NCBI GenBank assembly: GCA_018873245.2
Contig: JAEMBT020000006.1
Span: 3,195,855 to 3,259,854, forward strand
Source of the DNA: Archegozetes longisetosus
Lineage: Eukaryota; Arthropoda; Arachnida; Sarcoptiformes; Trhypochthoniidae
Direction of reading: 5' to 3'
DNA: 64,000 nt
This document shows, piece by piece, positions 48,256-59,902 of this stretch (positions are counted from its first letter, which is position 1; each line of letters opens with the position of its first letter). Under the pieces are notes generated by a model that saw only the letters and a list, made by a program, of their open reading frames with translations, had not been told where the DNA came from and did not search any database. Both the position numbers and the translations under genes were made by a program.

Positions 48256-48824
48256 CAGAGCATGGATGGTGAAAATTCACTCACTTTTATTTATCAATAA
48301 TGTTTTATTCATAAGTCCTATAGATATCTATTATACACAAAAATGAAGTTTATAATCATGGCTTTAAAGTGATATATAATTTGTTCCTATTAATTCGCAC
48401 GCCTTTGTGTTAAAATCTTCAGAAAAAGATATCTGCGTTATATTTTTCCAACTGATTTAAGTCGAAAAATTGTTGCTACGACATGAAAGATTCATCTCAA
48501 TCTGACTTTCCAAGCATTATTGCTAAGTATATTTAAACTAATTTAATTATAACCCAAGAATTCACTGGAAAACAACGAACTGTGGATTTGTGATATATAA
48601 ACAAGGTTCATTTTTGAAAAATGCTATATTTCAATGAGTTTTTATAATGGAGTTGGAAAACTCTTTAACACAGGCATCTCTTTCTGAAGGAATTAACACT
48701 GAGAAAAATATATTCGTATAAATAAATTATATATCATTTTGAAGCCACGAAAATAAGCTTCATTCTAAAATATAGTAAATAATTGTATCTCAAAAATGAG
48801 TAAATTTTCACTATCCATCCTCTG
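48256..48824. mobile_element. TA-flanked inverted-repeat element
   Basis: Ends CAGAGCATGGATGGTGAAAA and the complement of CAGAGGATGGATAGTGAAAA form inverted repeats of about 33 bases with few mismatches. TA flanks both sides (48254-48255, 48825-48826). At 569 bp with no recognisable transposase it is a non-autonomous Tc1/mariner-type element. Confidence 0.7.
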
Positions 48825-48829
48825 TATAA

Positions 48830-50115
48830 GACCAGTCTAGAAGCTAGTCAATTTAATGTGATTATTTGATCATTTAATATTTATCAAATAGAAAATCTAA
48901 AGTAAGAATAATAAAAATAACAATCGCCTGTTATCTTAGCCTCTAGTTGTATTTAAACGATATAAAACCTGTGATTAGAATTAAGGAAAAGGACATATTG
49001 AGACAGGTATAAATTTTCACTGAAATTCTTATTCTAAATCTCAAATTTTAAAAAGAGCTCATTTGATAGTTTTTCTCATTTTTTCATCCGAAACTACAGA
49101 AAATTATTCGAAATCATTATAATTTATATGAATAATGTAGAACTTCTAGGAGATGAGTTGTATACTCATTGTAACTTTCTTATATGAATGAAGAAATATT
49201 TGTTCTTGATTCTTATAATGATTAAAAGATAACCTGATAATATCAGGCATGATATTTAGCATAACAAATAAATTATGAGTATTGTTTCACAATATCTTTC
49301 AACCCACATAAGTATAGATTCTATTTATCTGACCAAATAATTTTCACAATTTCGCAGTTCTATTATTTTTTCATATTATTTTTTTTAATTATTCAATAAC
49401 AATATAAGCATTTTTCAGATTTACTTCAAGATTTTTACATAAGACAGAAAAATCACGAATTTTCAACAGGACCTAAAATTTTAGTCTTGTTTTCCAACCC
49501 CTAATAATGAGACTTATATTTTTCATTTATTGTAAATTTCGTGATAATCAAACGAAACAAGATACACAAAAACTACACAATGAGTTCCAATTATTTTTCA
49601 AAAGCTATGTAGATATCAGAATTTATTTATTAATTATGATAATAAAGCGTGTTTTCAAGAATAGTATTTTTATGCTCATGAAAAAGTTTATAAGAATGCT
49701 AACTTCGTTACACAATTTATGATCAATTTAGTTATGAGGTTATCAAATATGTTTTATGAGAATGAATAACGATTGAAAATATGCATGAATTTAGGAATGA
49801 TTCTTCTAGCTATTTCGTAATAAATCATAATAATGCTGCATAAAAACACTAATTTCTTGATAGAAATTTTAACAGACTGCATGATTAATCCATATACAAA
49901 TTCAAGTTTCTTTGAACTTTAACTTTCCTGATCGAAAGATTAGCCCAATGTCGACATCAGATCGAGTATTCCTTGTTTTTCAAGAGAATCATTAACTTTT
50001 TTTATTCATAAAAGTTAACAATAAAATATTCACGAAATAAAAATTAGAGCTCATTCTTTCATTAGTTAAATCATGTTTATTAAGGGCGAAACGTTACAAA
50101 CAAAACACTTTCGAT
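48830..50115. other. AT-rich intergenic, no gene seen
   Basis: The 71-codon plus frame at 49507-49722 has no family feature. Nothing else is supported. Confidence 0.5.
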
Positions 50116-50120
50116 TTCGG

Positions 50121-50155
50121 TATATAAAGCGCACTCAGAGTGGGTTAAAATCATT
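50121..50155 (+). promoter_or_regulatory. Core promoter of member F
   Basis: TATATAAAG at 50121-50129 with a TCATT initiator at 50151-50155 (32 bases from the first T to the A). The predicted 5' UTR is about 80 bases. Confidence 0.72.
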
Positions 50156-50232
50156 CTATTGTTTTCAGAAGCTGTATAAAAGAGTTTCTAAGGGGCTTGA
50201 GTATTATACATAAGAAAATTTTTTAACTTATA

Positions 50233-51011
50233 ATGTACAAAGTAAGCTTTTATGTGAAAAATTGCTCTTTCTCTCTTCCCTTTGTTGAATTTTTTCGTTT
50301 AAGAATGCTCATATTTTTCAGGCATTGATTGTATCGGTCCTTTTCGTCTACTGTAATGCCGGTGGTTACGGCGGTGGAGGATATGGCGGTGGTGGTGGGT
50401 ATGGCGGTGGTGGAGGATTCGGTGGAGGATTCGGCGGAGGATTCATTGGTGGAAGATCTGGTGGTGGAGGCGGTGGAGTCATTCCAGCCGCTATTATCAC
50501 CAGACATAATATTGAATACCGAAATGTCGGTTCCTCTGGAGGTGTTGCCCCGACCACTATTGAAGTCGGTGCCAATTCAGTCCCGCTTAACATTCTTTTC
50601 AGATCTTCTTCCAGTAACATAAATGTACACCAAGCTCATGAAGGTGGTGGTGGTGGAACTCAACATTCTTCCTCAGAAGATGAACCTCATAGATTGATTC
50701 ATGAAGTGACCAAGCCTATTATCCAAGAAGTTCGAGAAGTTATCACGCCCTACAGAAGAATTGTGCAAGAGATTCAACCTGTCCAGGAAGATATTCAAAC
50801 CATTGTTGCAAGAGGTGATGGCCGAAGTGCTGGTATTAACGGAGGATTCGGTGGAGGATTCGGTGGAGGATTCGGTGGTGGACATGGTGGTGGATTCGGC
50901 GGTGGATTCGGCGGTGGATTCGGCGGTGGACATGGTGGTCGCAGTTCTGGTGGACTCGGCGGTGGTTATGGTGGCGGGGGTTACGGTGGCGGAAAACGTG
51001 GTGGTTATTAA
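50233..51011 (+). CDS. Secreted glycine-rich protein, family member F
   Basis: Exons 50233-50241 (Met-Tyr-Lys) and 50322-51011, with an 80-bp phase-0 intron (gtaagc ... tttttcag), the shortest in the family. About 232 residues. Signal peptide MYKALIVSVLFVYCNA, then almost pure GGYGGGG/GGGFGG. The core has VIPAAIITRHNIEYRNV, TTIEVGANSVPLNILF, SSSEDEPHRLIHEVTKP and REVITPYRRIVQEIQPVQED. The tail is GGGFGGGFGGGHGG repeats ending GGKRGGY. It pairs with member G in the VAPTTIEVG segment, which the other members lack, so F and G look like the most recent duplicates. Antisense and shifted frames across this exon give Ser/Thr- or Val-rich translations that are shadows. Extracellular structural role inferred. 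Confidence 0.9.
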
Positions 51012-51045
51012 ATGTAGGATTATCGGCTTAAAATGTTAGTAATAG

Positions 51046-51051
51046 AATAAA
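51046..51051 (+). terminator. poly(A) signal of member F
   Basis: AATAAA 35 bases after the stop codon, followed by T-rich sequence. Confidence 0.6.
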
Positions 51052-51069
51052 TTTATTTGATTTTAAATA

Positions 51070-53075
51070 CTGTGAATAACTAAATGATTTATAGGCGTTA
51101 TCATAAAAAATGAACAAAAAATATTAATATGTTCATGCTGTATACTTGAAACTGTAAAATAAACACTTATGTCATACTGAATAGCGTTTGAGTTTTAACA
51201 GTAGTGAATTGGTTCTATCTTAGAAGACAAATTTCTTACTGAGAACTATGAGTCACATTCATCAGACCAACAATCACTAGAATGAGGCTTAACTGGACCG
51301 ACAATACATTACTAAACTTATACCAACTATAATAAAGCGCCATATGATAATTCAACCTAACCTAATCCAACTTAAGTGAGAATGGGTTTGGTCGCGAAGC
51401 AACTGTCTGTCTAGCAGGCTAGAGCTAAAACTACATATCTTATAGTTTTCTAAAACATTGAGTGAGTGGAGGAAGGATTAAAATCGTAAATGATGACGGA
51501 CTTGAGGTATATTCAAATATTTCTTATATTGCACAAGCATTTCAGTGTGTGAATTTTTCATTTATTTGAATAAAAATACTTTAATTTTTGTGAAAAAATC
51601 AATAGAAGAATCTTACGAAACCAATAACGTAAGAGCATGTTTAGATCTATGCTTCATATTCTCTATTTCTAACTTTTAAACAGTTTAGCTGTTTATTGAG
51701 AATTTTAATATTAACTTTACTAAAATTTTTAATAAATTACAGCTTTTGATCTATTTGAAGATCCATACTAATAGAAGTTCAATATTTTCACCTATAAAGA
51801 TTTCTATCAGTAGTGCGATTGAAATCTCATTAACTCAAAGCATATTTCATATTCAGATCAGATAAAAAAGTATCATTAAGAATTCTCTTAATTACGATTA
51901 ATCAAACTTAAGAAATCAGACGCTTAATAGCTATTATTCATAAAACCATTTAAACATCTTATACATAATCATAGCTATCGTGTGAGGCTTACATAATAGC
52001 AAGAAATCGAGAGTGTGTTAATACATCACACATCAGTTTCAATTGTAATGGAAATAAAAGTGTGTTAAGAGATTTCGTGATCAAATTCTTATTATTTGTA
52101 TAAATTAAAAACAAAATTAAAAATATTTCTTAACACTTTCGAAGAGATATTACACAACATTATCAGATGAGACGATAGATAAAAGTTAGATAAATATTTG
52201 TTTGAGCAATTTTGAAATATCGATACTCTGTGATTTATTAATGGAAAATCATAGATTTTTTACCGAAAAATCTAGGTTTTAGTTAGTTTTTCATTTACTT
52301 CTGTATATGGAGCTCAAAAGATTATTTTTTTTATAGATTTATAAGCAATCAATTAAATTGTAAATTAAAATCTAGATTTTAAATAATGTTTGATTTATAT
52401 GAGAAACTTAGGGAAATAAATTATTTTGATGGCTTTATGAGAAATCGATTGATCTTCAAAATCTAGATTTTTAATAATATTTGATTTATGTATGAAGCTT
52501 GAAAAACAAATTTTCTATTTGTCATAATATGAGTAATCAATAGGAATATAACGTAATATGTTTACTAACTTATGCATTATTAACATCGTTGCAAAACCAG
52601 TTACTCTTTGTATAGAATTACAGTTTTGAAAAAAGTACTCACGTTTTCATTTCAACCTGAATGTGAAATCAATAAATAATTGCTCATTAATTTCTAATGT
52701 CATGACAAGAAAAAATAGTTCAATTGAGGTAATGATCGCTCGAAACTATTTAGAATTAGAGATATTACGAAAAAATTAAAGCCGAAACTCCTTAAAGATA
52801 TAATACAATTGCAAATCGGTTTTTACATTAATAATTAATTTTTTCTTCATTATTCCATTACACAATTTTCTGTCTAATATACATAACCTCAAAATTTTTA
52901 GGAATGGCATTGAAAACAGTCTGGCTATAGGTCTCATCCAATGAAAAAAAAATAAAAGGAAAGTAATTTTGATTTAATTATCAGAAATTAATAACTTATA
53001 GCTGAAGAAAAAGAACTAATTGATTCAATTTGTAATAAACACTCATAATTAGCTAAGCCTTTCACTTGGCCGTTA
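51070..53075. other. AT-rich intergenic, no gene seen
   Basis: A GC-richer patch at 51280-51480 contains AACCTAACCTAATCCAAC and CTGTCTGTCTAGCAGGCTAG but no assignable feature. Confidence 0.5.
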
Positions 53076-53083
53076 GAAAATGG

Positions 53084-53120
53084 TATATAAACCCAGAGAA
53101 AAATTTTCAGAAGCATCAGT
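53084..53120 (+). promoter_or_regulatory. Core promoter of member G
   Basis: TATATAAA at 53084-53091 with a TCAGT initiator at 53116-53120 (34 bases from the first T to the A), the best match here to the arthropod initiator. The predicted 5' UTR is about 54 bases. Confidence 0.75.
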
Positions 53121-53171
53121 CTTTCAGTTTTTGATTTTAGTACTAAAGTCAACTCAGTTAGAGACAGCAAA

Positions 53172-54186
53172 ATGTTTAAAGTGAGTGCTTTTCAAATATT
53201 AGTCAAAAGTTTCTTTGTAGAAATTTTCTCATAGATTCTATTCAAAATCTTAAAAAACCTGTAATATTGGAATTACTTTTAAAAGGATTTTCTAAACTTA
53301 TCCTATCAAATTTTTACTTTAAATTTACTTTCAAAATAGTGTAATCCATTTTATATTTAAGAAAAAGTCATTCTGAAAGCTAAATGAAAAGTTGCTTTGC
53401 CTATAATTGATCAAATTTTTACTCTAGTTATTAGTCGTATCAATCCTTGTCGTCTACTGTAACGCTGGTGGATATGGTGGTTCCCGAGGTGGAGGCGGAG
53501 GTGGATATGGTGGTTCCAGAGGTGGAGGTGGATATGGTGGCGGAGGTGGATTTGGTGGCGGAGGTGGATTTGGTGGCGGAGGACACGGTGGTGGATATGG
53601 AGGTGGATCAAGCCGTGGTGGTGGACACGGTGGTCAAGTCATTCCAGCTGCTATTCAAACTAGACACAATATTGAATACAAAGATGTTCCATCCTCTGGA
53701 TCTGTTGCCCCAACCACAATCGAGGTTGGATCAAACTCAGTCCCGCTTACTATTCTCTTCAAATCATCTTCGAGTAGCATAAATGTACAACAAGCCCATG
53801 AAGGCGGTGGTGGAGATACTCAAACATCAAAATCTGAAGATGAACCACACATACTTATTCATGAAGTGACCAAACCCATCATCCAAGAAGTCCGTGAAGT
53901 TATCACACCCTACAGAAAGATTACACAAGAGATCCAACCTGTTCAGGAAGAGATCCAAACTATTGTTGCCAGAGGTGAGCATAGATCTAGTGGCGGTTAT
54001 GGTGGATCAAGTCGTGGATCTGGAGGTTACGGTGGATCCAGCGGTGGATTCGGTGGTTTAAGCGGTGGATCTTCCAAAGGTTATGGAGGATCCAGCGGTG
54101 GATTTGGTGGTTTCAGCGGTGGATCTTCCGGAGGTTATGGAGGATCTAGCGGTGGATTTGGTAAATCATCAGGAGGAAAATATTAA
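53172..54186 (+). CDS. Secreted glycine-rich protein, family member G
   Basis: Exons 53172-53180 (Met-Phe-Lys) and 53428-54186, with a 247-bp phase-0 intron (gtgagt ... actctag). About 255 residues. Signal peptide MFKLLVVSILVVYCNA, then GGYGGSRGGG and GGGFGG repeats. The core has VIPAAIQTRHNIEYKDV, APTTIEVGSNSVPLTILF, SEDEPHILIHEVTKP (Ile where the others have Arg) and REVITPYRKITQEIQPVQEE. The tail repeats a unit of the form GGYGGSSGGFGGxSGGSS, visible as a 54-base tandem (about 54016-54160), and ends KSSGGKY. Nearest paralogue is F, 2.2 kb upstream in the same orientation. A structural secreted role is inferred. Confidence 0.9.
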
Positions 54187-54297
54187 AGAAAATAAAATTT
54201 GACAGGTTCAAATCTATTCAAATAGGATAAACTTTTTTGTAATATTTCACTAGGATTTCATTGTAAAAAATGTAAAAAAAATAATTTTAAAGCTGTA

Positions 54298-54303
54298 AAT
54301 AAA
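54298..54303 (+). terminator. poly(A) signal of member G
   Basis: AATAAA 112 bases after the stop codon, followed by a T-rich run. Confidence 0.6.
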
Positions 54304-54309
54304 ATTAGT

Positions 54310-57300
54310 TTAATTTTTTAAATGTTTGCCTTTGATATTTTAATTTTTGGTGTTACCATATTTGCATTTATCATGTATTGTAAAAGAAATATAAGCTATT
54401 CTTTAGAATTTTGTTATTTGAAAACTCGTTTAAAACTTCTATCAATTTTGATAACCTGTGATTTTACTCAAATAAAACTTCTGATAAAAAGTTAATCTTA
54501 TAGGTGTATGTGCTGTTTTCCAATATCTTTATCAGTATTGATAAGTCAAGCTCAAGCTTTCAAATATAGAATTTCATCTAATCAAATCAACGAACTGCAA
54601 GCTGGAAGACGAACATCATTTTCGCTTCAAAATTTCGATGAATAGAATTTGCCAAATTTACATTATGCTTATTGTTCTCTTTGTCATCAGAAATGGCTAT
54701 TGACAAGATAAAATTTTTATATTTTCAACTTCTATTCAGCGATTTTCTATTATATTTTAAAAATAAAATGAACTATTTTTCATCGTTTCGAGCATCACGA
54801 ACAGAAATTTTTCAACTGTTTCTCAGTGCATTCATAGGATGAACAGCATCCATTTATTGACGTCAATGAGTTGATTTTGAAGGATTTTGAGTTTTCATTG
54901 TTCAACCTGAAAAATACTCCAAACATTTTAATTTTTTTAATTATATTAATCTATCATTTAATGATTTCGAAGATTATTACACAAGATAGATAGTAATAAG
55001 CATCCAGATTCTTAATGATTTTTCATCATTCAAATTGATGAGCCCAGTTATAAGAAATAGATTTTCAATACACAAACTATTAATAGTTACTAGTAACCAT
55101 GCACTCTAAATAATTTACTCCAGAATTGTTCTATTTGTAAAATGCAACTGTTTAGTCACAGCTCATTATAAATAATATCAAGTTAATGCTCATTATGATA
55201 ATTGTAAGTCTGTGTTTATTATTCTATCTTTAACTTCAAAGTTTTAAAAAGTTATATTTAGTTCACTTATTATAAAGAATTTCTTCTGGATCTGACTAAC
55301 ATATCAAAGTAAAAATTATGAAATTAAAGCGCGATATAATTCTTGTTGATTAGTACACTATAAAATAATTAGTTCTTAGACTCATTAAAGCTTAAAATAA
55401 TTTAAAGTGATTCGTAACAAAGTTTTTCTTATTATTTCAATTCTAGTGGTTTCAGTTTCTGCCTTGTTATTGATAGCATTATTCTCTATTAAGGATACCG
55501 ACTCTCCAGTTTTGAAATTATTATGTACAAAAATTCATTTTTTCGTAAAATATGTGAAAAACCTGAAGTAAAATTCAGTATCTGTTGTAAGTCTTCTAAA
55601 CTGTAAGAAATCATATTCGATATACCAAGAAATCCAGCCAAGTTGCGCGGTTCAAATGTGGGGAAGTACAAGAGCCATATCTCAACTTTCAGCTTGTTCT
55701 TCAATCTCTAGTTTAATCCTCAAACTTAACGTTGAAAGATTTAAGGTTTAAGATTTTTCAATACAAAAGTGATTTCTCCATGAAATTTTTGAGATGAAAA
55801 AATGAGATTAAGATTAAAATTTTACTTAAATTCACCGTAATAGATAATGTAGTTTTAGAAAAAAAATTACGAACTAAACTAATTAAAGCATTTCGTAGAC
55901 TAATATTCGAAAACTTTTTTAATGATTACATCTATTGATGGTTAAAATGAAATCAATATTTAAATTAATATTAAAGGCATTAATAAAATCAACTTAAAAA
56001 TGAAGTCAAAATATTTTACTGTTACATGAACAAATTTACAAAATGATACAAAAGTCTTCCTCAATTATTATTCTACAGTCATTAACCAGGTTAGAGGTGA
56101 CATCCCAATTCCTTATATTTTGTTGAAATTCTGCATGTGGTTAATATTTATCTAAAACAACCTTCAATGAAATACATTTGATTTTCTAACGACTAATTAT
56201 AATTCGTAGAAGCCAATTTATCCTTTCAAAGCCGTGATCAGAATGAAGTGCAATTTTGATTCGTTCTAATAATATTTCTTCTTAATGTTGGCTTTCGAAA
56301 TTAATTTAAGCAAGCTTAAACCTACCTGTGGAGTCTTCCCAAGAAGTGGTGCGCGAGCGAAAGCATTCAATTGAGAAAACGTTCTCAAAGTGTCGCTTAA
56401 CTCAAGTTAAAAAAGATCTGCTTATATTAAGTCATTATCATTGAAGTTATTAATTGGAAAAAATAAAGGACACTCTAAATACGACTTACAAACGTTTGAT
56501 TTAATTTAGTTTAAGTGATATAACACAACTTATTTAGCCTTTTCGCAACACATAAAATGTATGTAAACTAAAACCTATTTTCATAGACCCAGTGCCAAGT
56601 ATTGGCAGTTAACACAGTTTTGTGACGCTTGCGCATAAAACTTTAATACGCTAATTAGCATGAGAATAACTAATCAATTAAAAGTTAATTAACTTTTATT
56701 TTGGCCATTGGGTCAAATGTTGTAACTTTGGTAGACTATTTCAATAAGATTCAAACTATTGTTTTAAATGAAAATCTGAAAACACCTATAAATCGCTAAA
56801 AAGTGTTTCTTTAGAGAACCTATCATGAACACTTATGATCGAGCACATAGTGTAAAATACTATTAATGATAAAGTATTGGAAAGACATTCTCTTTGAATA
56901 ATTTTTTGATAAGTTGAGATTTTTTCTAAGTAACACTTCTGTTTCTGCTCAGCTAGTTCTTAGACCAATTTAAAATTACCCCAGGATTTTACTATTTTAT
57001 GATCTCATGTATACAGATTGGCAAAGAAGTTAAGATTGAGATATGAACGTATGAAGTCAATATCAACAATCATAAGTAAGTACATCATTCAAATTTAACT
57101 CAAAGAGATTTAAGGCAAGAATTAAGAACGCAGTTTTATGCAAAGCCAAAAATATGTTCACACAAATTGAAAGATCTTTTCGGTACCTTGAAACTTATGG
57201 AGCTTGAGCTTAAAGCTCGAAATGATATTGCTAGCTTTATGAGAAAAATAAGCTATCAGTTTGCCTTTTGAATGAGAGCAATTTAATAAACTTTTGCAGA

Positions 57301-57595
57301 GAAGTACTCACAATAAAAAGTATTTTGTTGTTAATATCAATTATTAATTTGAAGTATCAAGAGAGTAACTGATGCAAGTGCTTTAAATTTTATTCGAATG
57401 TCCCTTAACCTCACATTTATGGGACTAAAGTCAGATTTTTGAAGCAACGACAACTGAATTCTTCGCATTATTTAGAGAAGCTTTATTTCAATCTGATCCC
57501 ATAAGCTTTTTATGGCAATTATCAGAATTATCAAAATAATTTTTTTATTCTTCAGAAGAATATAATATTTTGAAGCAAATAAATATTAGATTGCT
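54310..57595. other. AT-rich intergenic, no gene seen
   Basis: The minus frame at 55489-55704 (71 codons) has no recognisable family. No further paralogue of the glycine-rich family is visible on either strand. Confidence 0.5.
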
Positions 57596-57599
57596 GGAT

Positions 57600-57942
57600 A
57601 AGTGTTTGCCGCATTTTTAATTTTAATAACTTTTAAAGTATATGTGATAAAGTGATTCTGTAAAAAGTTTAGTAATTAATAATCTGCGCAATTATTGATG
57701 ACTTGTTGCCAGACCTCTGGAAGCTCTACTAACACTATTGAAAGTGTCCCTTTGATTAAGCTTCAACATTGTATTATTAATGACAATATTCAATTGATCG
57801 AAGTTCTCATATCGATAACCCCTAGGATAAACCAAAGCTGTGCAAGCAATGTCTTAATGTTATATTTTATTGTATTGAAAAATACATGAAATTAAAGTCA
57901 CTCATTAAAAAGTTATTACAGCTTAAAGTGCGGCAAACACTT
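57600..57942. mobile_element. Short inverted-repeat element, type unclear
   Basis: AAGTGTTTGCCGCA (57600-57613) is mirrored by TGCGGCAAACACTT (57929-57942), and weaker complementarity (ATAACTTTT blocks) extends each arm to about 40 bases. Length 343 bp. I cannot find a target duplication, so superfamily is open. A 64-codon plus frame inside (57695-57889) has no recognisable feature. Confidence 0.55.
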
Positions 57943-57949
57943 TTCGAAC

Positions 57950-59785
57950 AACCTAATATATGAGGTCAATTTAAAGTAAATCATTACCAATCAATAGGAA
58001 AAAATTCAGTTGTTTGAAAAACTGATACGACCCCATGACTCTGAGGCCAAAAAGCTTTCAGCAATATTCCCAAATGCTTGCATTAGCTATCCTCTTAATA
58101 CTCTTAACACTAATAGATAATTGGTACACTAATACCAAAAACCAAATGACAATAATGCGCATTCCATTGTCGGTGACTTTTCTCAATGATTGTGATTAAA
58201 CTTCGAACTTCTATTCAAATTTAAACAAGGCTGACAGACAGAATAAACTAATTGCTCATAAAGACTTTCTACAATAATAGTTAGAAACATTTCACGTCTT
58301 GATGAAAAACCAGATTAATAGGAGTGGGTAATTACTTTTGTTCTTATAAGTGCAATATAAGCCTAGTAATTAATGGCATGTCATTGTCTCATCTTGAATA
58401 TTCGGTCATTTCTAAATATATTCTTTGAGCTATCTTGGTAAAACTTCAAATTTCCGATTAGAAGTGAATTTTATTTTCAAAATTTTATTAAATATGTCCT
58501 GCAACGATGATAAATTACAATATTTCGAAAGCTCACACAAATATTTTTTACAACGTGGTATAACGACAGTAATTTTCTATCTGTATAATTTTGAATTTTA
58601 AAATGTATATACTGTAAGTAATTCAAAAGCGTAAATAAATTTATTTTAATTTATAGTACTGTCTTCATTAACTCCCGCTAGTGATTTGAAGAATGATAAT
58701 GCGAATCAGCTTTTAGCTGTTAGCGGAATAAGAAGGTAATTTTCAAAATACTAGAATGCAACACAAACTTCAACATCTTTGAAAATAATTCAAGTTTCGA
58801 GTTCGCTATTTTACTAAGATGATGGATTGATAGGTGTATATGAATAAGACAGAATTTTCAAATTCACCGATAACTTCTGACAGAAGAAATGATTTAAAAT
58901 TTAACAATAAACTCTTGTTACATTGAAGGTTGAGTGTAATATGTGTAACAAGCATTTGTAACCTCAAAATTTGAAAATTTTTAAAACGTTTTAAAAGCAT
59001 TTAAAATTTATCAAAGATATACTTGACCAACTACATTTGTGCTTCATCAGAATAATACTATCAAGTAAGTGTGTCACACTTCGGGGATTGAAGGGTAGAA
59101 TACTCAGGTCAAGTATTTTCTTCCACCTCTGACCTATTGTTAATCAGGAACATTTTCTTCTGGATTTCAGAAGCATTAAAAAAATTTAATATTTGTAAGC
59201 TTTCTACATGGTTATTATTTCCTTTCAAAAAGTTTGCAAAATTAAGAACTAACTTTTAAAAAGATAAAGCTTTAACAATAAAAGCTCTTAATTAAAATTC
59301 AAACACTATTAAACTTCTCATTCTACCTTAATGAAAAATGAATAATCAAATCGTAATAGTTATAACCAGGAATCGTGAGAAATCTCTCGTTTCTATCATT
59401 TTATTCAAAATACAGTAAATGGTCTCTTCTTCAATAATTTAGCTTCCTATTTCTGTTTCAGGCAGCTGAAAACTGTACTAATGATGAAGGAGTCCCAAAT
59501 TATGTCAAATAATGGAAATGTTTTGTCTGAAAACAAAATATATTTGAACCATATTTTTGACAAGCATAAAGTGGGAAAATTTTTAAAATATTAAGTATGA
59601 TCGAGGACCTCAAATGTAATGACATATATAACATGTTTAACACCTAGGAATACCAACTTCAATTCTACTAAAAACTGGACAAAAATAATGAAAAGAGACA
59701 ACTTTTTATATTACACAATATTTTGTGAAAATTCATAATGGCTATTACGTTTATATTTCAAGTAATCAAATCTTTTAACTTCTCT
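57950..59785. other. AT-rich intergenic, no gene seen
   Basis: No supported gene. A small perfect palindrome AAGTGTGTCACACTT lies near 59067-59081. Confidence 0.5.
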
Positions 59786-59902
59786 TTTGTACAAGGCTGT
59801 TCAAGATCTTTTGTCGACATGTTGGAGAATAAACGGCTACGAATAGAAATTTAATGTAAATTTTATCTGAAAAGCACAAAAAACGGAACTAATACATAAA
59901 AT

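Noticed and set aside
50250..50507. Ser/Thr-rich minus-strand frame across member F
   Set aside because: It is the antisense reading of the glycine codon repeats; similar antisense frames appear at 29507-29872, 50366-50620, 50673-50933 and 53411-53611. None has its own splice or promoter context.
57695..57889. 64-codon frame inside the 57600-57942 element
   Set aside because: No domain, no family likeness, and within a sequence that behaves as a non-coding element.
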